13,375 bases of DNA, taken from positions 1-13,375 of the forward strand of contig JALGUI010000030.1 in assembly GCA_029820915.1 (NCBI GenBank), given 5' to 3'. The translations under genes and the position numbers were made by a program. Source of the stretch: Candidatus Zipacnadia bacterium. Its GTDB lineage: Bacteria > Armatimonadota > Zipacnadia > Zipacnadales > UBA5352. Shown in pieces: positions 12,756 through 13,375 of this stretch (positions are counted from its first letter, which is position 1; every line of letters begins with the position of its first letter). Under the pieces are notes generated by a model, which saw nothing but the letters and a program-made list of their open reading frames with translations, did no database searches and was not told the DNA's origin.

Positions 12756-13375
12756 CTCCCAGCACCTCACGCTGCAGCTCGAACAGCGATTGCAGCCCCT
12801 CGCGGCCGATGGTGATCATCTCCATGAGCTGCGCGTCGGTGAAGGGCGCGCCCTCGGCGGTGCCCTGCACCTCGATCAGCCGCCCGTCCCCGGTCATCAC
12901 CAGGTTCATGTCCACTCCCGCGCGCGAGTCCTCGGAGTAGGCCAGGTCCGACAGCACTTCACCCGCCACGACGCCCACCGAGATCGCGCCGACCTGGTCG
13001 GTGAGCGGCCAGCGCTTGACCCGCCCCCGGTCCATCACCCACCGGCAGGCATCGGCCAGCGCCACCCACGCGCCGGTGATCGAGGCCGTGCGCGTGCCAC
13101 CGTCGGCCTGCAGCACGTCGCAGTCGAGCTGGATGGTCAGCGGCCCGAGGAGCCCGGTGTCGGTCACCGCGCGCAGTGACCGCCCGATGAGCCGCTGGAT
13201 CTCGTGGGTGCGGCCCGACACGCCGCGGTCCGCGGCGCGCCGCGTGCGCTCGGCGGTCGCACGCGGCAGCATCGAGTACTCGGCGGTCACCCAGCCCTCG
13301 CTGGTGTCGCGCAGGAAGCCGGGCTGGCGGTCCTCGACGGAGGCCGTGCAGTGCACGCGCGTGTGCCCGAGCGTG
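12742..13375 (-). CDS. rph: Ribonuclease PH, N-terminus beyond the window end
   Basis: The last 210 residues of RNase PH are visible; about 30 N-terminal residues lie past the right edge, judging by the ~240-residue family length. The enzyme is a phosphate-dependent 3'-5' exoribonuclease that trims tRNA precursors and structured RNA as a hexameric ring. Motifs seen are TLGHTRVHCTAS at the cut end, GWVTAEYSMLPRAT, GRTHEIQRLIGRSLRAV (phosphate-binding Arg region), LDCDVLQADGGTRTASITGA and SRAGVDMNLVMTG with the catalytic Asp. All are intact. The GTG at 13356 is an internal Val codon, not the start, because the frame and homology continue upstream. Downstream lie a hairpin over the stop codon and, after the repeat gap, rdgB. 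Confidence 0.95.
   Translation of the reverse strand, partial: TLGHTRVHCTASVEDRQPGFLRDTSEGWVTAEYSMLPRATAERTRRAADRGVSGRTHEIQRLIGRSLRAVTDTGLLGPLTIQLDCDVLQADGGTRTASITGAWVALADACRWVMDRGRVKRWPLTDQVGAISVGVVAGEVLSDLAYSEDSRAGVDMNLVMTGDGRLIEVQGTAEGAPFTDAQLMEMITIGREGLQSLFELQREVLGDVLP

Overview
This is a high-GC window from what looks like a free-living bacterium, probably an uncultured lineage. No gene is lineage-specific enough to name a phylum. The content is mostly housekeeping and accessory chromosomal genes, with no integrase, transposase, plasmid or phage gene. Several intergenic spaces are instead packed with short hairpins and repeat modules.

Layout. Positions 1-399 (minus) hold the 5' part of an ECF sigma factor gene, interrupted by a perfect 95-bp tandem duplication that shifts its frame. 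Divergent from it, on the plus strand, are an exported M48-family zinc metallopeptidase (523-2400), a calcineurin-like phosphoesterase that overlaps its 3' end (2366-3103) and a small BON-like protein (3189-3431). Every later gene is on the minus strand. In plus coordinates they are an RqcH/NFACT ribosome quality-control protein (3409-5145), a PaaI-type hotdog thioesterase (5484-5894), a DinG/XPD-like helicase (5915-8671), an SSB-like protein with its own promoter and terminator (8773-9243), a GT4 glycosyltransferase (9688-10785), a sugar epimerase/isomerase TIM barrel (10803-11621), an RdgB/HAM1 nucleotide pyrophosphatase (11772-12389) and RNase PH, cut by the window end (12742-13375).

How the genes relate. 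dinG and the thioesterase are 20 bp apart and probably co-transcribed. The epimerase and glycosyltransferase are 17 bp apart and also look like one operon, suggesting a sugar-modifying or sugar-transfer step. rph followed by rdgB is a common bacterial gene order (RNA 3'-end processing, then nucleotide-pool sanitation). RqcH, RNase PH, RdgB, DinG and SSB all serve RNA, protein or DNA quality control, but apart from rph-rdgB there is no evidence that they form one functional unit.

The most unusual signals are the 95-bp duplication in the sigma gene, a 153-bp inverted-repeat element upstream of rqcH, repeat modules shared between distant intergenic spaces, an SSB homologue without the usual acidic tip, and a DinG whose N-terminal exonuclease-like domain seems to have lost its first catalytic motif. 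I did not find a convincing new multi-gene system.
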